Positions 9,010-20,400 of a DNA stretch of 64,000 bases are shown in pieces. The position numbers and the translations under genes are program-made. The stretch spans positions 186,001 to 250,000 of the forward strand of contig CABYRL010000001.1 of NCBI GenBank assembly GCA_902521465.1. Direction: 5' to 3'. The notes under the pieces are model-generated. The model had not been told where the DNA came from. It saw only the letters and a program-made list of their open reading frames with translations, and made no database searches. Origin of the DNA: an uncultured Alphaproteobacteria bacterium. GTDB lineage: Bacteria; Pseudomonadota; Alphaproteobacteria; HIMB59. Position 1 is the stretch's first letter, and every line of letters starts with the position of its first letter.

Positions 9010-9918
9010 ATGGCAGATATAATTGATGGAAAAGCTTTTGCAGCAAAAATCAGAGCTGAGGTAAAAGAGGACTCAGACAAACTAATTAGTCAAAAACAAG
9101 TAGATCCTTGTTTAGCAGTGGTGTTAGTGGGTGAAAATCCAGCAAGTAAGGTTTATGTGGGACAAAAAACAAAAATGGCTGCAGAATGTAATATTAAAAC
9201 TAAAGATTACAAGTTAGATGCAAGTACAGATCAAGAGACATTATTAAAATTGATAGATGACCTGAACAATGATGAGTCTGTTCATGGTATTTTAGTGCAG
9301 TTACCTCTACCCAAACAGATTGATGAGAGAAAAGTGATAGATGCCATTGTGGTGGAGAAAGATGTTGATGGTTTTCATGCGATTAATGCTGGCAGACTTT
9401 CAATAGGTGGGGATATGTTAAAGAGAGCTTTTATCCCTTGCACACCATTAGGATCTTTACTTTTATTAAAAGACCAGATAGATGATTTAAAAGGTAAAAG
9501 TGCTGTTGTGATTGGTAGATCAAACATTGTTGGTAAACCAATGTCTCAACTTTTAATTGAAGAGTCATGTACTGTTACAGTAGTACACTCCAAAACCAAA
9601 GAAATTGAAAAAGTTTGCTCACAAGCAGATATTATTGTTGCAGCTATAGGAAGGGCTGAGATGATTGACTCAAAATGGTTAAAGGATGATGCAGTTGTTA
9701 TTGACGTTGGCATAAACAGAAAAACTATTACTAAAGAAGACGGAAGTGAAGGAAGTAAGATAGTGGGTGATGTAGACTTTGAAAGTGCCTCCACGAAAGC
9801 CTCAAAGATTACTCCTGTACCAGGTGGTGTTGGACCTATGACTATAGCATGTCTACTAAGAAATACTGTAACATCGGCTTATCGACATGCTGGTCTTGAT
9901 GACCCAAGATCAAATTAA
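9010..9918 (+). CDS. folD: Bifunctional methylene-THF dehydrogenase/cyclohydrolase FolD
   Basis: FolD interconverts 5,10-methylene-THF, 5,10-methenyl-THF and 10-formyl-THF in cytoplasmic one-carbon metabolism. Visible motifs are the catalytic Y-x3-K region (SKVYVGQKTK), VQLPLP, the NADP-binding segment VVIGRSNIVGKPMSQLL and the C-terminal PVPGGVGPMT. I place the start at ATG 9010 (MADIIDGK, 302 residues). It has an AAGGAG about 9 bases upstream and gives the usual FolD N-terminus; an in-frame upstream start at 8968 would add 14 non-homologous residues. Confidence 0.95.
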   Translation: MADIIDGKAFAAKIRAEVKEDSDKLISQKQVDPCLAVVLVGENPASKVYVGQKTKMAAECNIKTKDYKLDASTDQETLLKLIDDLNNDESVHGILVQLPLPKQIDERKVIDAIVVEKDVDGFHAINAGRLSIGGDMLKRAFIPCTPLGSLLLLKDQIDDLKGKSAVVIGRSNIVGKPMSQLLIEESCTVTVVHSKTKEIEKVCSQADIIVAAIGRAEMIDSKWLKDDAVVIDVGINRKTITKEDGSEGSKIVGDVDFESASTKASKITPVPGGVGPMTIACLLRNTVTSAYRHAGLDDPRSN

Positions 9919-9934
9919 AATTAAGTTTTAATTT
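9912..9934. terminator. Possible bidirectional AT-only terminator hairpin
   Basis: A 9-bp stem AAATTAAAA/TTTTAATTT with a 5-base loop lies at the junction of the convergent folD and ABM-like genes, with A and T runs on both sides. It contains no G or C in the stem, so it would be weak. Its position between convergent stops is the main support. Confidence 0.35.
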
Positions 9935-10265
9935 TTCCTGAAATACTAGACCCAGGTGTTACGACATTTCCTTGCTCATCAATAATTACTGGACCGGAGA
10001 CTGGATCAGTTACTCCCAATTCAGAACTGAGCTCCTCTAAAATATCTCTTATAGTGTCAAGATATGCGATCATTTGTTGACGAGCATTGGCAAGACTATT
10101 TTCATCAACCCACTCGACAACGCTACAATAGGATCTCTCACCTGTCTTTATAACTTTGCGGGTAATAACCCCATCAGGATTTGAAAACTTCCTCATTGAG
10201 TCAATAAAGGATTGTTCATTACCAGGTTTAACTTTGAAACGCACGACACTCAAAAATTTAGACAT
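9921..10265 (-). CDS. Small ABM-like (dimeric alpha/beta barrel) protein
   Basis: This 114-residue protein has an N-terminal half (KFLSVVRFKVKPGNEQSF, then VVEWVDENSLANARQQM) that looks like a dimeric ferredoxin-like alpha/beta barrel of the ABM/YgiN type, used by small monooxygenases and stress proteins. The C-terminal 35 residues (PVSGPVIIDEQGNVV) form an added tail. There are no catalytic residues I can recognise. It is convergent with folD and lies downstream, in the same direction, of the M50/HlyD gene, separated by 48 bases, so it may be transcribed with that export operon. Function is unknown. Confidence 0.6.
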   Translation of the reverse strand: MSKFLSVVRFKVKPGNEQSFIDSMRKFSNPDGVITRKVIKTGERSYCSVVEWVDENSLANARQQMIAYLDTIRDILEELSSELGVTDPVSGPVIIDEQGNVVTPGSSISGKIKT

Positions 10266-10313
10266 AGTTTATCCTATTAAAATTATCAAATGAAAACATC
10301 ATAATTCTTAGAC

Positions 10314-12416
10314 TTAAAAACTTATTTCTCTTATAAGGGTCGCAGATATAAGATTTAATATTTTATCAAAATAAGACTGTGGCTGAATACCTACATTTGC
10401 AAGACCTAAAACTTTCTTATCGGAAAAGATTATATTTTCCAACAATTTAAGGGTTACTTTATAATAGGACTTCTCAGATTGTATTCCTCCACCAGGTTTT
10501 TCTCTTGCAGCTATAGGGCCGTTAAAAATAGAAGTAACCGAAGGATAAAGACTGAAATCGTCTACTGGTGATTTGCTTATGGACACTACTTCTAAATCGA
10601 CCCTTGGCATTTCTATTGAATTAGGAACAAAAAAACTATTTTTAAACTCTTTAACCTTTGAAATATCATTTTCAGATAAAAAAGCTATGACTTGAAATGA
10701 CTCCTTATTTACAATTGACATAATTGGATCATCTTTATTTAGCCATTGATTTTTTTTTAATTCAATTAAACTTACAATCTCTCCTTTAAATGGTGCAGTG
10801 ATATTTAACGATGATTTAATTTTTTCTAAATTATTAATATTAGTTATGATTTTTTTTTCTTCACTTTTCATTATCATTAAATCTGATTTATTTTGATCGC
10901 CCTCTAAAGCATTGTTTATTTGAATTGAAATTAATTTTTTTTCTTCAAGAAGTTTTTGTATATCTGAATTAAGTGATGGCGAATTTAGTTTTATTAAGTT
11001 TGCTCCTAATTGTACAGATTGATTTTCTTTAATGTATATATCTGAAACTTGTGAATTTATTGTTGGGTAAATTGTAATGTATTCTTCTGATTGATAAATT
11101 GCAGGAATGGACTGTGTATTTTTCCAAGGGTAGAATAAAATAAATGATAATCCTCCTAAAATTAAAATTGTTCTAATTATACGAATATTTAAAAAAAAAC
11201 TAGAGCGAAGTTTCCACCATTCTCTTAACTCTTTTGAAATAGGCAATGCTATAAACCAAATAATTTCTACTACAAAAAGAAATATTCCTAAAATTTTGAA
11301 TGCAAAAAAATAAACCAATAAAGCTATTCCTATAAATAAGAAGAACCTGTATATCCAAGTCGACCAGGCATAAATTGTAATTAAATTTTGGCGTTGTTGG
11401 CTCATATACTCAGGAGGGCTAAGGCTCAATCCAAACAACCAATTTCGCAATTTCCATTTTGCAATAGCAAATGCTCTGGGCTGAAGGTTGTCTATTTTTA
11501 TAAAATCAGCAAATACGTAATATCCATCAAACCTCATAAATGGGCTGATATTAATGAGAAGTGATGAAATCCATCCTGTTGTTGCAACGAAAAAAGCTGC
11601 ACTTTTCAAAATTCCTGGATCAGATACTCCCCATACAAAAGTAGCCAGCAGGGCTAAATGTAGCTCTGTCGAGATACCAGCAAAATTTATTGTCAGTCTT
11701 TTCTTATGATCTCTAAGTCTCCAAGCATTAGTATTATCAGTATATAAAAAAGGGAAAAAGACTAAAAACGCAATTCCCATTGAATTGACATTACATCCAA
11801 AATTCTTAGCTGTGTAAGCATGGCCTAATTCATGAATTGCTTTTACACCTACTAATGCAATTGCGTAAAAAATTAGTCCATTAAAATTGAAGAAATACAA
11901 AAAAGTAGTTAAAAATTCATCCCAGCTTTGAATAACAAAATAAATTCCAATAATACCAAAAAAGTAAATTATTGATTTAAAAAATTTTTTTCCAAAAAGC
12001 TTAGCTATATTTATTGTTCTATCTAAAAAAGGATCTGGCTTAATCAATGGTATTTTAAAAAAAAGATAATTATGAATTAAATTTAAAAACCAATGCTTTT
12101 TTTTAGCCTGATGTTGAGCTAATAATAGTTTAACATCTTCTGAACTTGAGTGAGCTATTAAACTATTAACTTTTAAAAAATTTACAAAATCATCTAATTC
12201 CTCTTCCTCGATAGTAACCCCCTTGGCTTCTACTTTTTCAATAAACTTTTTTGAGTCTATTCCTGCGATCCAATATCTCAGTATTCGAAAAGCATTTAAA
12301 CCTAATGTAAAATATTTGTTTCTTAAATTATCATAAATCAGCCATGATGGAGAACCGTCCTCCATAGGAGTTCCTGGTAAAAGTTGAAGGTCTTGTCTTA
12401 TTGATGGAGTAATCAT
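10314..12416 (-). CDS. PqqD-like / M50 site-2 protease / HlyD-like fusion membrane protein
   Basis: This 700-residue protein has three parts. Residues 13-88 resemble a PqqD-type winged-helix recognition domain (SWLIYDNLRNKYFTLGLNAF, then DFVNFLKVNSLI). Residues 145-430 form a polytopic M50 (site-2 protease) core with the zinc motif H195-ELG-H199 and the third-ligand motif N289-ISP-FMRF-D297-G, both intact. Residues 440-700 form a HlyD-like periplasmic adaptor arm with lipoyl halves (QVSDIYIKENQSVQLG, then ITAPFKGEIVSLIELKKNQW) around a coiled coil. It abuts the GAF/HlyD gene and closes the operon of the giant VCBS protein. The inferred job is substrate recognition, processing or transport at the inner membrane. 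Confidence 0.8.
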   Translation of the reverse strand: MITPSIRQDLQLLPGTPMEDGSPSWLIYDNLRNKYFTLGLNAFRILRYWIAGIDSKKFIEKVEAKGVTIEEEELDDFVNFLKVNSLIAHSSSEDVKLLLAQHQAKKKHWFLNLIHNYLFFKIPLIKPDPFLDRTINIAKLFGKKFFKSIIYFFGIIGIYFVIQSWDEFLTTFLYFFNFNGLIFYAIALVGVKAIHELGHAYTAKNFGCNVNSMGIAFLVFFPFLYTDNTNAWRLRDHKKRLTINFAGISTELHLALLATFVWGVSDPGILKSAAFFVATTGWISSLLINISPFMRFDGYYVFADFIKIDNLQPRAFAIAKWKLRNWLFGLSLSPPEYMSQQRQNLITIYAWSTWIYRFFLFIGIALLVYFFAFKILGIFLFVVEIIWFIALPISKELREWWKLRSSFFLNIRIIRTILILGGLSFILFYPWKNTQSIPAIYQSEEYITIYPTINSQVSDIYIKENQSVQLGANLIKLNSPSLNSDIQKLLEEKKLISIQINNALEGDQNKSDLMIMKSEEKKIITNINNLEKIKSSLNITAPFKGEIVSLIELKKNQWLNKDDPIMSIVNKESFQVIAFLSENDISKVKEFKNSFFVPNSIEMPRVDLEVVSISKSPVDDFSLYPSVTSIFNGPIAAREKPGGGIQSEKSYYKVTLKLLENIIFSDKKVLGLANVGIQPQSYFDKILNLISATLIREISF

Positions 12417-13751
12417 TTAGATACCAAGTGTTTGTCGAACAAAAATAATTGGTTTTCTAAATAAGTAAAAAAATAGTTTCACCTCTTCACCAAAAATTTT
12501 TGCAGTTCCTCTGAGTCCAATTCTTGGAGGGTTTTTGGCCGTAAGAATTTCCGCTGTTACCCGGTAAGCTAGAGTGTTCTCACTGGTAAGTTCAGGCTCA
12601 TAAGAAAATTTTGAAACCTTTGCAGGGATAACATTTAGTGGATCAGAGTCTAAAAAAACGTTTATTTCTGCATCTTTTTTTACTGTTATGGCATCTTTTA
12701 CTGGCATCATTATCTCGACAACAACATTCGATGGGTCAGCAATAACCATTATTGTCTCTCCTACCTTAAAAGGCTTACCTATAAGAAGTGATTTATCCTT
12801 GATAACTGCAATTCCATCAGCAGGAGAATTGATCGTAGATTCATCTAATAGATATTTCTGATAACTTAAGGTTTGTTCTACAAGTTTAATTTTACTCTGA
12901 AGTTGACTAACCATCGCTTTGTCCTCTTTACTTTGAAAAGAAGACTGTTTTGCCTGAAGTAATTCGGTTTCGATTACTTTTAATTCTTGGAAAGCTAAAT
13001 CGTAATCATTTTGTAAATCTGTTTTTTCAAAAGATACTAATGTAGTTCCAATATCAACATCATCATTATTTTGAATAAAAACATTTTGTATGACACCTTC
13101 AATAGGAGCATTTATAACATAGGGGTCTTTTGGAACGATTTCTGACTTGCCAACTGTCGAAAGAGAAATTGGAATGAACATACTAGCAATAAGTCCTGCT
13201 ATAATTAAAAATTGAAACCATGTATTTTTAAAAACTTTAATTGAGCTTTCAAAAAAATTATTTTCTTTGAGTGATCCCATCGCGTGTCCAATAGATGAAC
13301 TCAAGTGTTTGATGTACTCGATATCTTGCTCTTCCCAATTTTCATCTCTTGCAAGTATCAATGCTGCTTGAGGGCCTTTTTGATTTGAAAAACAAGGAAC
13401 CCATAAAAGTTTATCAGGAATTGGGTTTTCACCTTTAGCAGGAATTAATGAGTCTTTTTTAATTGTAAATGGATGTGTATCAGGAGATCCTTCTTTTAAT
13501 TTTTCACTTATTATTTTCTGAGCTAATATAGTTGTCGAGGAAGTGTGTTCTACAACTGCTATGTCAGAAATAGCATCAATCTTAAATTTATTTGGGTTTG
13601 TCCATTCTCCAAAAAAAGCAAAGACAAAAGGGGTTATGTTTCTTAACTCATTTGTAACTGTATATCTGATTTCTACTAAAGATTTTGCTTCACGTAATTT
13701 TTTTTCAAACGTGAAAATCCTTGCTAAACGATTTAATTGGTCTTGGCTCAA
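12417..13751 (-). CDS. GAF-like domain/HlyD-family membrane fusion protein
   Basis: This 444-residue adaptor has an unusual N-terminal cytoplasmic domain. Residues 15-160 look like a GAF sensor fold (FTFEKKLREAKSLVEIRYTV, then VPCFSNQKGPQAALILARD). A single membrane helix follows at about 177-199, then a periplasmic adaptor with split lipoyl domain (VINAPIEGVIQNVFIQNNDDV and INSPADGIAVIKD), a helical hairpin between them and a beta-barrel C-terminus. The start ATG at 13751 overlaps the preceding adaptor's stop by 4 bases, and the next gene begins directly after its stop, so all three are translated together. It is presumably an inner-membrane subunit of the exporter for the giant protein. Confidence 0.83.
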   Translation of the reverse strand: MSQDQLNRLARIFTFEKKLREAKSLVEIRYTVTNELRNITPFVFAFFGEWTNPNKFKIDAISDIAVVEHTSSTTILAQKIISEKLKEGSPDTHPFTIKKDSLIPAKGENPIPDKLLWVPCFSNQKGPQAALILARDENWEEQDIEYIKHLSSSIGHAMGSLKENNFFESSIKVFKNTWFQFLIIAGLIASMFIPISLSTVGKSEIVPKDPYVINAPIEGVIQNVFIQNNDDVDIGTTLVSFEKTDLQNDYDLAFQELKVIETELLQAKQSSFQSKEDKAMVSQLQSKIKLVEQTLSYQKYLLDESTINSPADGIAVIKDKSLLIGKPFKVGETIMVIADPSNVVVEIMMPVKDAITVKKDAEINVFLDSDPLNVIPAKVSKFSYEPELTSENTLAYRVTAEILTAKNPPRIGLRGTAKIFGEEVKLFFYLFRKPIIFVRQTLGI

Positions 13752-14494
13752 AATACAACTCGCCCACTCATGCCAGGCAGAAGGGCAGAGCTAGCGTTTG
13801 TAATAGTACCTTTTAGTTGAATTGTTTGGCTAACAGCGTCAACATTTGCACCAATTCCACTTATAGAGGCATTGAATTCTTCTTGTATTTCATCTATGTA
13901 GACAGTGATTGGATGGCCTATTGTAAGCCAAGAAACCCATTCACTAGACACTACCATTTCTAATTCAAGAACATCAGTCTTTATAATCTTCATTAATTCA
14001 ACTTGGGGCTGTATCGACTCAAATGCGTTTACTACAACTTCCTCAACTGCACCATCAAAAGGCGCTCTAATTTCACATCTCTCTACATTTAGTTCAGCAA
14101 TACGTAATTCCGATTTTGCCTTCTCATACTCTGATATAGAGAGTTCAAGTTCATATTTTCCAATAGATCTCATCTGTAACATCTGTTCATCACTTTTTAG
14201 TTTGATCAACGCACTATTTTCATTGGCTCTAACTACATCTTTTTGTGCTTCATATAAACTACAATCGAATTGAATAAGTAAATCTCCTTTTTTAAATCTT
14301 TCCATTTCTTTAACAGAAATACTAGTAATACGAGCGGCCAATTCACTGGAAAGAATAGCTTCTTGAGATGCAACCACTAAAGCCCTTGATTCCCTAACTT
14401 CGGCTTTAGAGGAAACAGTAAATAGGAGAGATAAAATTATTATTTTAACCAGAAACTTTAACAAGTTTATCTCCATAATTTTCATGACCTTCAT
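13748..14494 (-). CDS. Periplasmic adaptor subunit (HlyD/RND-MFP family)
   Basis: This short periplasmic adaptor is 248 residues from the first ATG. It has a hydrophobic signal/anchor (about residues 10-30, ending SSKAE), a lipoyl half motif followed by an alpha-hairpin, the second lipoyl half CEIRAPFDGAVEEVVVNAFE, and a barrel domain ending PGMSGRVVF. The gene overlaps the end of the giant VCBS gene by about 30-50 bases, depending on whether ATG 14494, 14485 or 14476 is used. The last gives the most standard signal peptide (MEINLLKFL). It likely bridges the inner-membrane parts to the TolC-like protein. Confidence 0.82.
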   Translation of the reverse strand: MKVMKIMEINLLKFLVKIIILSLLFTVSSKAEVRESRALVVASQEAILSSELAARITSISVKEMERFKKGDLLIQFDCSLYEAQKDVVRANENSALIKLKSDEQMLQMRSIGKYELELSISEYEKAKSELRIAELNVERCEIRAPFDGAVEEVVVNAFESIQPQVELMKIIKTDVLELEMVVSSEWVSWLTIGHPITVYIDEIQEEFNASISGIGANVDAVSQTIQLKGTITNASSALLPGMSGRVVF

Positions 14495-17400
14495 ACTGTA
14501 AGTCTAATTGCTCTTGAAGAGTTGCAAATTTAATAAGTTTTTCATTTGTTTCAAAATTTTGTGAATTTAAAACAATAGATTCTTGAGAAGCGGTCTCATC
14601 AATTTCTCCTGGAATAGTTGGCATATCATTAAGACTTGACTGATCATCTGTGTTAGGCGTTTGATTGTCATTATTGTTTGGGTCATTCGGGTTAAGAGTG
14701 TCATTTAATATCGACCCATCTTCTAAATCATTTTGTGTATCAAGTAGTATTTGTCCTTTTTCATCAACAGTAACTTCGGTTTTTAAGGCTGCACTTCGGT
14801 CTATGAAAGGCTCGAGGTCGCGTTTTAAGGCTTTGTCCTGGCTAACAGAGTTCCTATCCAGAGTAACATTAATTTCTCTTGTGCTATTATCATTATCGAT
14901 TGCTATCACCTTGACATCGATTGAGTAAATATTTTGAGGAAACTGAACGATCGTTTGACCTGTTGATGGGTCAACACGTATCCAGCTTGGAAGAGAGGAA
15001 CCATCCTCTAAAGTTCCTGTGTATTGTTTCACATTAAGCCTATAATCATCTCCTATAGCAAATCCCAATAAAGTATTTTCATTTATTCCTGGCCTTCCAC
15101 TTTGATCAATATTTAAATCTTCAACAGCAACATCGATTACCTTCATACCGCCATTGAATGTGTATTCCTTGACTAGGGAGCCTAAATTTCCTCTCACCGC
15201 AAGATCAGCTATTTGGTCATTAACTTTAGGTGTTTCAAACGTTACTGTTTTATCAGCAATCGCCGCTTCTAATGTTTTTTGCTTCACAATCAGTGGTGGA
15301 GTTGGTGCTTCACCAGGCTTACCGGGCTTTCCAATGATTATTGTGAATGTTTGTTGTGTAGATAGATTACCTCCGTCTGTTGCTGTTACTGTGAAGGTAT
15401 AAGTACCTTCAGGTAGACGACCTCTGATTCTTCCTGCATCGTTAACAGTAAGACCTGAAGGTAAACCGCCGTAACTATAAGTCAATTGCCCGTATGTACT
15501 AGTGCTTGGATCTGGATCATCAAAGAAAAGTTTTGATTGAATGACAATCCTATTATTTTCAGCACCCCTAAATGTAGGAGCTGTTGAAGAAGTAGGAGCG
15601 TCATTAATACCAGTAACTGTCACAGCTAATTGTGCTGTATCAGTGCTCGATCCGTTTGAGATAGTATAAGTAAAATAATCTATAGCCGTAGTATCTGGGG
15701 TCAGTATGTCTGCTCCATCTTGGTCTGCAACATATGAGTAAGTACCGTCTGAGTTGAGTGTTAGTGTTCCGTAAGTGCCTTTTAAAGAAGATCCCACCGT
15801 GCCACTTGTACCAGTACCTGCTTCTGTTCCTGTTCTTACAGCAGAAATTGTTGCATCTGCGCTCTCATCAGCATCACTTCCACTATCAGTATCATTTGAC
15901 AATAGACCGGAGCCTTTATTTCCAACACTTAGAGTATTACCATCTGTAACACTTCCAGTATCATTATTTCCAACAACCTCATTATCTTGACCGGTAACTG
16001 TAATGGTAATTGTTGCTGTATCAGTTGCTGTTCCATCGGATACAGTATAAGTAAAGACATCTATCTCAGAAGAGCCATCGGCTATATCATCAGCTGCAGC
16101 TTGATCAGCAGTGTAAGTGTAAGATCCATCTGCACCAACAGTTAATGTTCCATAAGTACCAACTATTTGAGTACCATTACTTTGATAAGTTGAGCTTGAG
16201 GCAACAGTGCCTGAATTGCCATTTGAGTGAGATATATTTGTTACCGTCAATGAAGAGGAGTCATCAACGTCTGCATCGGTATCATCATTTAATAAATCGT
16301 TCTGAGCTGCTGTTTTTGTAACAGTTTCATCCTCATTCACAGAGTCAGTATCATCTACCCCGACTGGATCATCATTAATACCAGTTACTGTAATTGTCAA
16401 TGTTGCTGTGTCAGTAGCTGTTCCATCAGAAACTGTATAGGTGAAGACGTCGGGTACTGTATCACCAGCATCTAAGGCATCAGCTTTTGCTTGATCTGCT
16501 GTGTATTTATATGCTCCATTAGATCCAATCACCAATGTACCATAAGCGCCTGTCACAGATGTGCCATTAAGATGTGTAGTACCAGATGAAACGTTTGACT
16601 CTGATCCGGAGTCAGGTTGAATTTTTGTAACAGTTAAATTGGCGGGGTCGTCATCGTCAGCGTCTGTATCATCATCTAAAACATCATCTTGAATAGCTAA
16701 CTTAGTGACGCTAGAGTCCTCATCAACACTATCGGTGTCATCAACAGCTACAGGGGTGTCATTGACACCCGTTACAGTTATTGTCAATGTTGCTGTATCA
16801 GTTGCTGTTCCATCAGAAACTGTATAGGTGAAGATGTCGTTTGCTGTATCACCTGCATCTAAATCATCAGCTGCACTTTGATCAGCGACATAAGTATAAG
16901 ATCCATTTGAATTAAGAGTTAGTGTTCCGTAAGTACCAGTTAAAGCAGATCCAACAGTGCCGCTATTACCCGTTCCATCCTCTGCCCCAGTTCTAATAGC
17001 AGAAACTGTAAGAGAGGCTGAGTCATCTGCATCTGTATCATCATTTAAAACATCATTTTGTGAAGCGGTTTTAGAGACAGTTTCATCCTCGTTCACACTA
17101 TCGGTGTCATCAACAGCTACTGGAGCATCATTTACACCAGTAATATTGATTGTCAGTAATGCTGTCGCGGTTGCAGAATTTTCATCGGTTAGCGTATAAG
17201 TAAAGACATCACTTGCAGGATCATTAGCATCTAAATCATCAGCTGCAGTTTGATCGGCTGTGTAAGTATAAGAACCATCAGCTCCAACTGTTAAGGTACC
17301 ATAAGTACCGACTATTTGTGTGCCACTACTGCTATAAGTCGAACCCGAAGAAACAGTTCCAGAGTTACCATTTGTATGCGATATATTAGTAACTGTTAGC

Positions 17401-20400
17401 GAAGCATCTGTATCAGCATCTGTATCATCATTTAACACGTCTTCCTCAGATCCCGTTTTAGTAACAGTAGCATCTTCGTTCACACTATCGGTATCGTCTA
17501 CACCTACGGGTGTGTCGTTCTTTCCTGAAACTGCAATCGTTAGTGTTGCTGTGTCAGTCGCTGTACCATCCGTCAATGTGTAAGTAAATACATCATTTTT
17601 ACTTTCTCCAACATCTAAAGCATCAGCTGCTGTTTGATCAGCAGTATAACTATACGATCCGTCTGCACCAATTGTTAAAGTACCATAAGTACCAACTATT
17701 TGCGTACCACTACTATTATAAGTCGAACTTGAGGAGACTGATCCAGAGTTGCCATTCGTATGCGATATATTTGACACTGAAAGAGACGCACCGGTATCAG
17801 CATCTGTATCATCATTTAAAACATCATTTTGAGATCCCGTTTTGGTAACAGTTTCATTTTCGTTCACACTATCGGTGTCATCAACAGCTACAGGGGCGTC
17901 ATTCACACCTGTAACAGTAATAGTTAGTGTTGCCGTCGCGGTTGCAGAACCGTCAGTAATTCTATAGGTAAATTCATCATTCCTTTGAACATCTGTAGCA
18001 AGGGCTTCAGCAGCTGATTGATTTGCTGAGTATACATATGAGCCATCTGAACCAATGGTTAGTTGACCGTAAGTTCCGGTAACAGTTGTGCCCGTGGTAG
18101 TTCCAGAGGCACCGTAAGTAGTATTATTACTTACAGATGTGCCTGAAGCTGCAGTGCTATGTTGAATTTGATCAACTCTAATTGTATCTCCATCTGGGTC
18201 ACTGTCATCATTTAAGACATCGTTTTGAGCACCTGTTTTGGTTACAGATGCATTTTCATTCACACTATCTGTATCGTTAACAGCTACTGGGCTTTGATTG
18301 CTTGCAGCACCTCCAATAACAGTCAGTACGAGATCTGCAGTGGTGGTGGTTGTTCCATCGAATAAAGTGTATGTAAAAGTATCAGACACTGTAGCACCAT
18401 CGTTTAATCCTGAAATATTAGAGCTTGCTACATATGTGTAAGAACCATCTGCGCCAATTGTCAAAGTACCGTAAGAACCCGTAACATCTGTGCCACTACT
18501 ATTATAAGAACTCCCTGAAGAAACACTAGAATTATCACCACCACTTTTTTTAATTTGAGTGATTCTAAGAGTGTCGTTTGTGTCAAGATCACTATCTTTG
18601 TGTGAACTTGAAGTTGTATGTATCACATCACCTGAGTGTTCACCGTTTGCATCAAAACTGCCGTCAACATTTGCATTTGCACTATTTTGAACAGTTAGTG
18701 TAGATCCTTCATTGACGACGCCGACATCATTTTGTGCTGATGGGTTATCGTTTGCCCCTAATACTTTAATAGTAATATTTGCTGTGTTATCTTGCGTGCC
18801 ATCAGTTATGGTGTAAACAAAGACATCATTCTGACTCTCTCCAGCTGCAATGGAGTCTGCAGCTGCCTGATCAGCAGTATAACTATACGATCCGTCTGCA
18901 CCAATTGTTAAAGTACCATAAGTTCCTGTTACGGAGGTACCGCTACTGTTATAAGAACTTCCTGGTTGAACAGAAGAATCTGTGCCAAGATTTTTTCTAA
19001 TGAGCTTTACGCTTAAAGAAGCTGATGTATCTAAATCAGTATCTTTATGAGAGCTTGAGGAGGTGTCTAAAACATCACCTGAATTTTCTCCTGTTGTGTC
19101 AAGAGAACCAGAAATGTTGGAATTTGATCCGTTTGTAACAGTCAAAGTTAGATCTTCGGTTATTGCACCTTCGTCATCTTGTGCGGTAGGAGTATCGTTT
19201 ATACCAATAACTGTGATAGTAATTGTTGCAGTATCCGTTGCAGTCCCGTCAGTCAATGTGTAAGTAAATACGTCTGTGACTATATCGCCTGCATCAAGAG
19301 CGTCCGCATCGGAGTCGTTAGCAACGTATTTATATGAGCCGTCTGAACCAATGGTTAGTTGACCATAAGTTCCACTAACAGTTGTGCCCGCGGTAGTTCC
19401 AGAAGCACCGTAAGTAGTATTATTGCTTACAGCTGTGGAAGAGCCTGCCGAGCTATGTTGAATTGCTGAAACTCTCAAAGAAGCACTAGCGTCAGCATCA
19501 GAGTCGTTGTTTGAACTTGAGGTTGTATCTATTACATCGCCGGTATATTCGCCGGTGATGTCTACAAAACTATATGGACTTGAAAGTGAAAAAGATTGGA
19601 TTCCGTTACTTGATGCTCGAGCTAAAAATGCTTTGGATCCATCATTATTAAATATAATATCAGTTGGTTTATCTGCATAGCTACTCACATCAAATGCACC
19701 ATTAAATGTTGCTGTAGATAAGTTAAAACCGGTACTAAGATCGTATTCTAAAATATCATCATTTTGCTGACCTGTGATAAACAATTTTGTGCCTGTTGCG
19801 TTAAATGAAATTCCCCTTGGTGTTCCTTCTTTTGCACTAAAATCTAAACTTCTACTTGTGTATGAAATTGTTGAGGAATCAAAAGCGGTTGATAGAGAAT
19901 ATTCATAAACAGTATCATTAATATCTCCCAGTAAAAACATTTTAGTTCCATCAGTATTAAAAGTAAAACCTCTAGGGTTGCCGTCTTGACCGCTTATGAC
20001 AGTTGAAGTAGGTGATGGTAATGAGGAAATATCATAGGCTGTAGATAAAGCAAATTCATGAATCTTTTTATTACTTCCTGAGCCATTGCTTATATACAGC
20101 TTCGTACCATCATTATTAAATCTTATACCACGTGGATTACCTGCGTGAGAAGAAATGTCTGTTGTACTACTTTGAGTAGCAGTATTTATATCAAAAGCAG
20201 TTGTTAAAGTATGTACAGAGATATCTGGTGAATTGCTATGTTCAAGAACAAACATTTTAGTCCCATCATGATTAAATGCTACAGAACGAGTTGTATTTGT
20301 AGTTGCATATGGAGAACCAGTATCAAGAGATGCAGGTGTTACGGTAGTATTATTACTGCTATTAATAACAGTCAAGGTTCCATCTTCATTAATGGTTCCA

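Noticed and set aside
14445-15600. Search for RTX nonapeptides (GGxGxDxxx) at the C-terminus of the giant protein
   Set aside because: None are present; the end is an Ig/cadherin-like region and an Asn/Asp-rich tail, so I do not call it an RTX adhesin.
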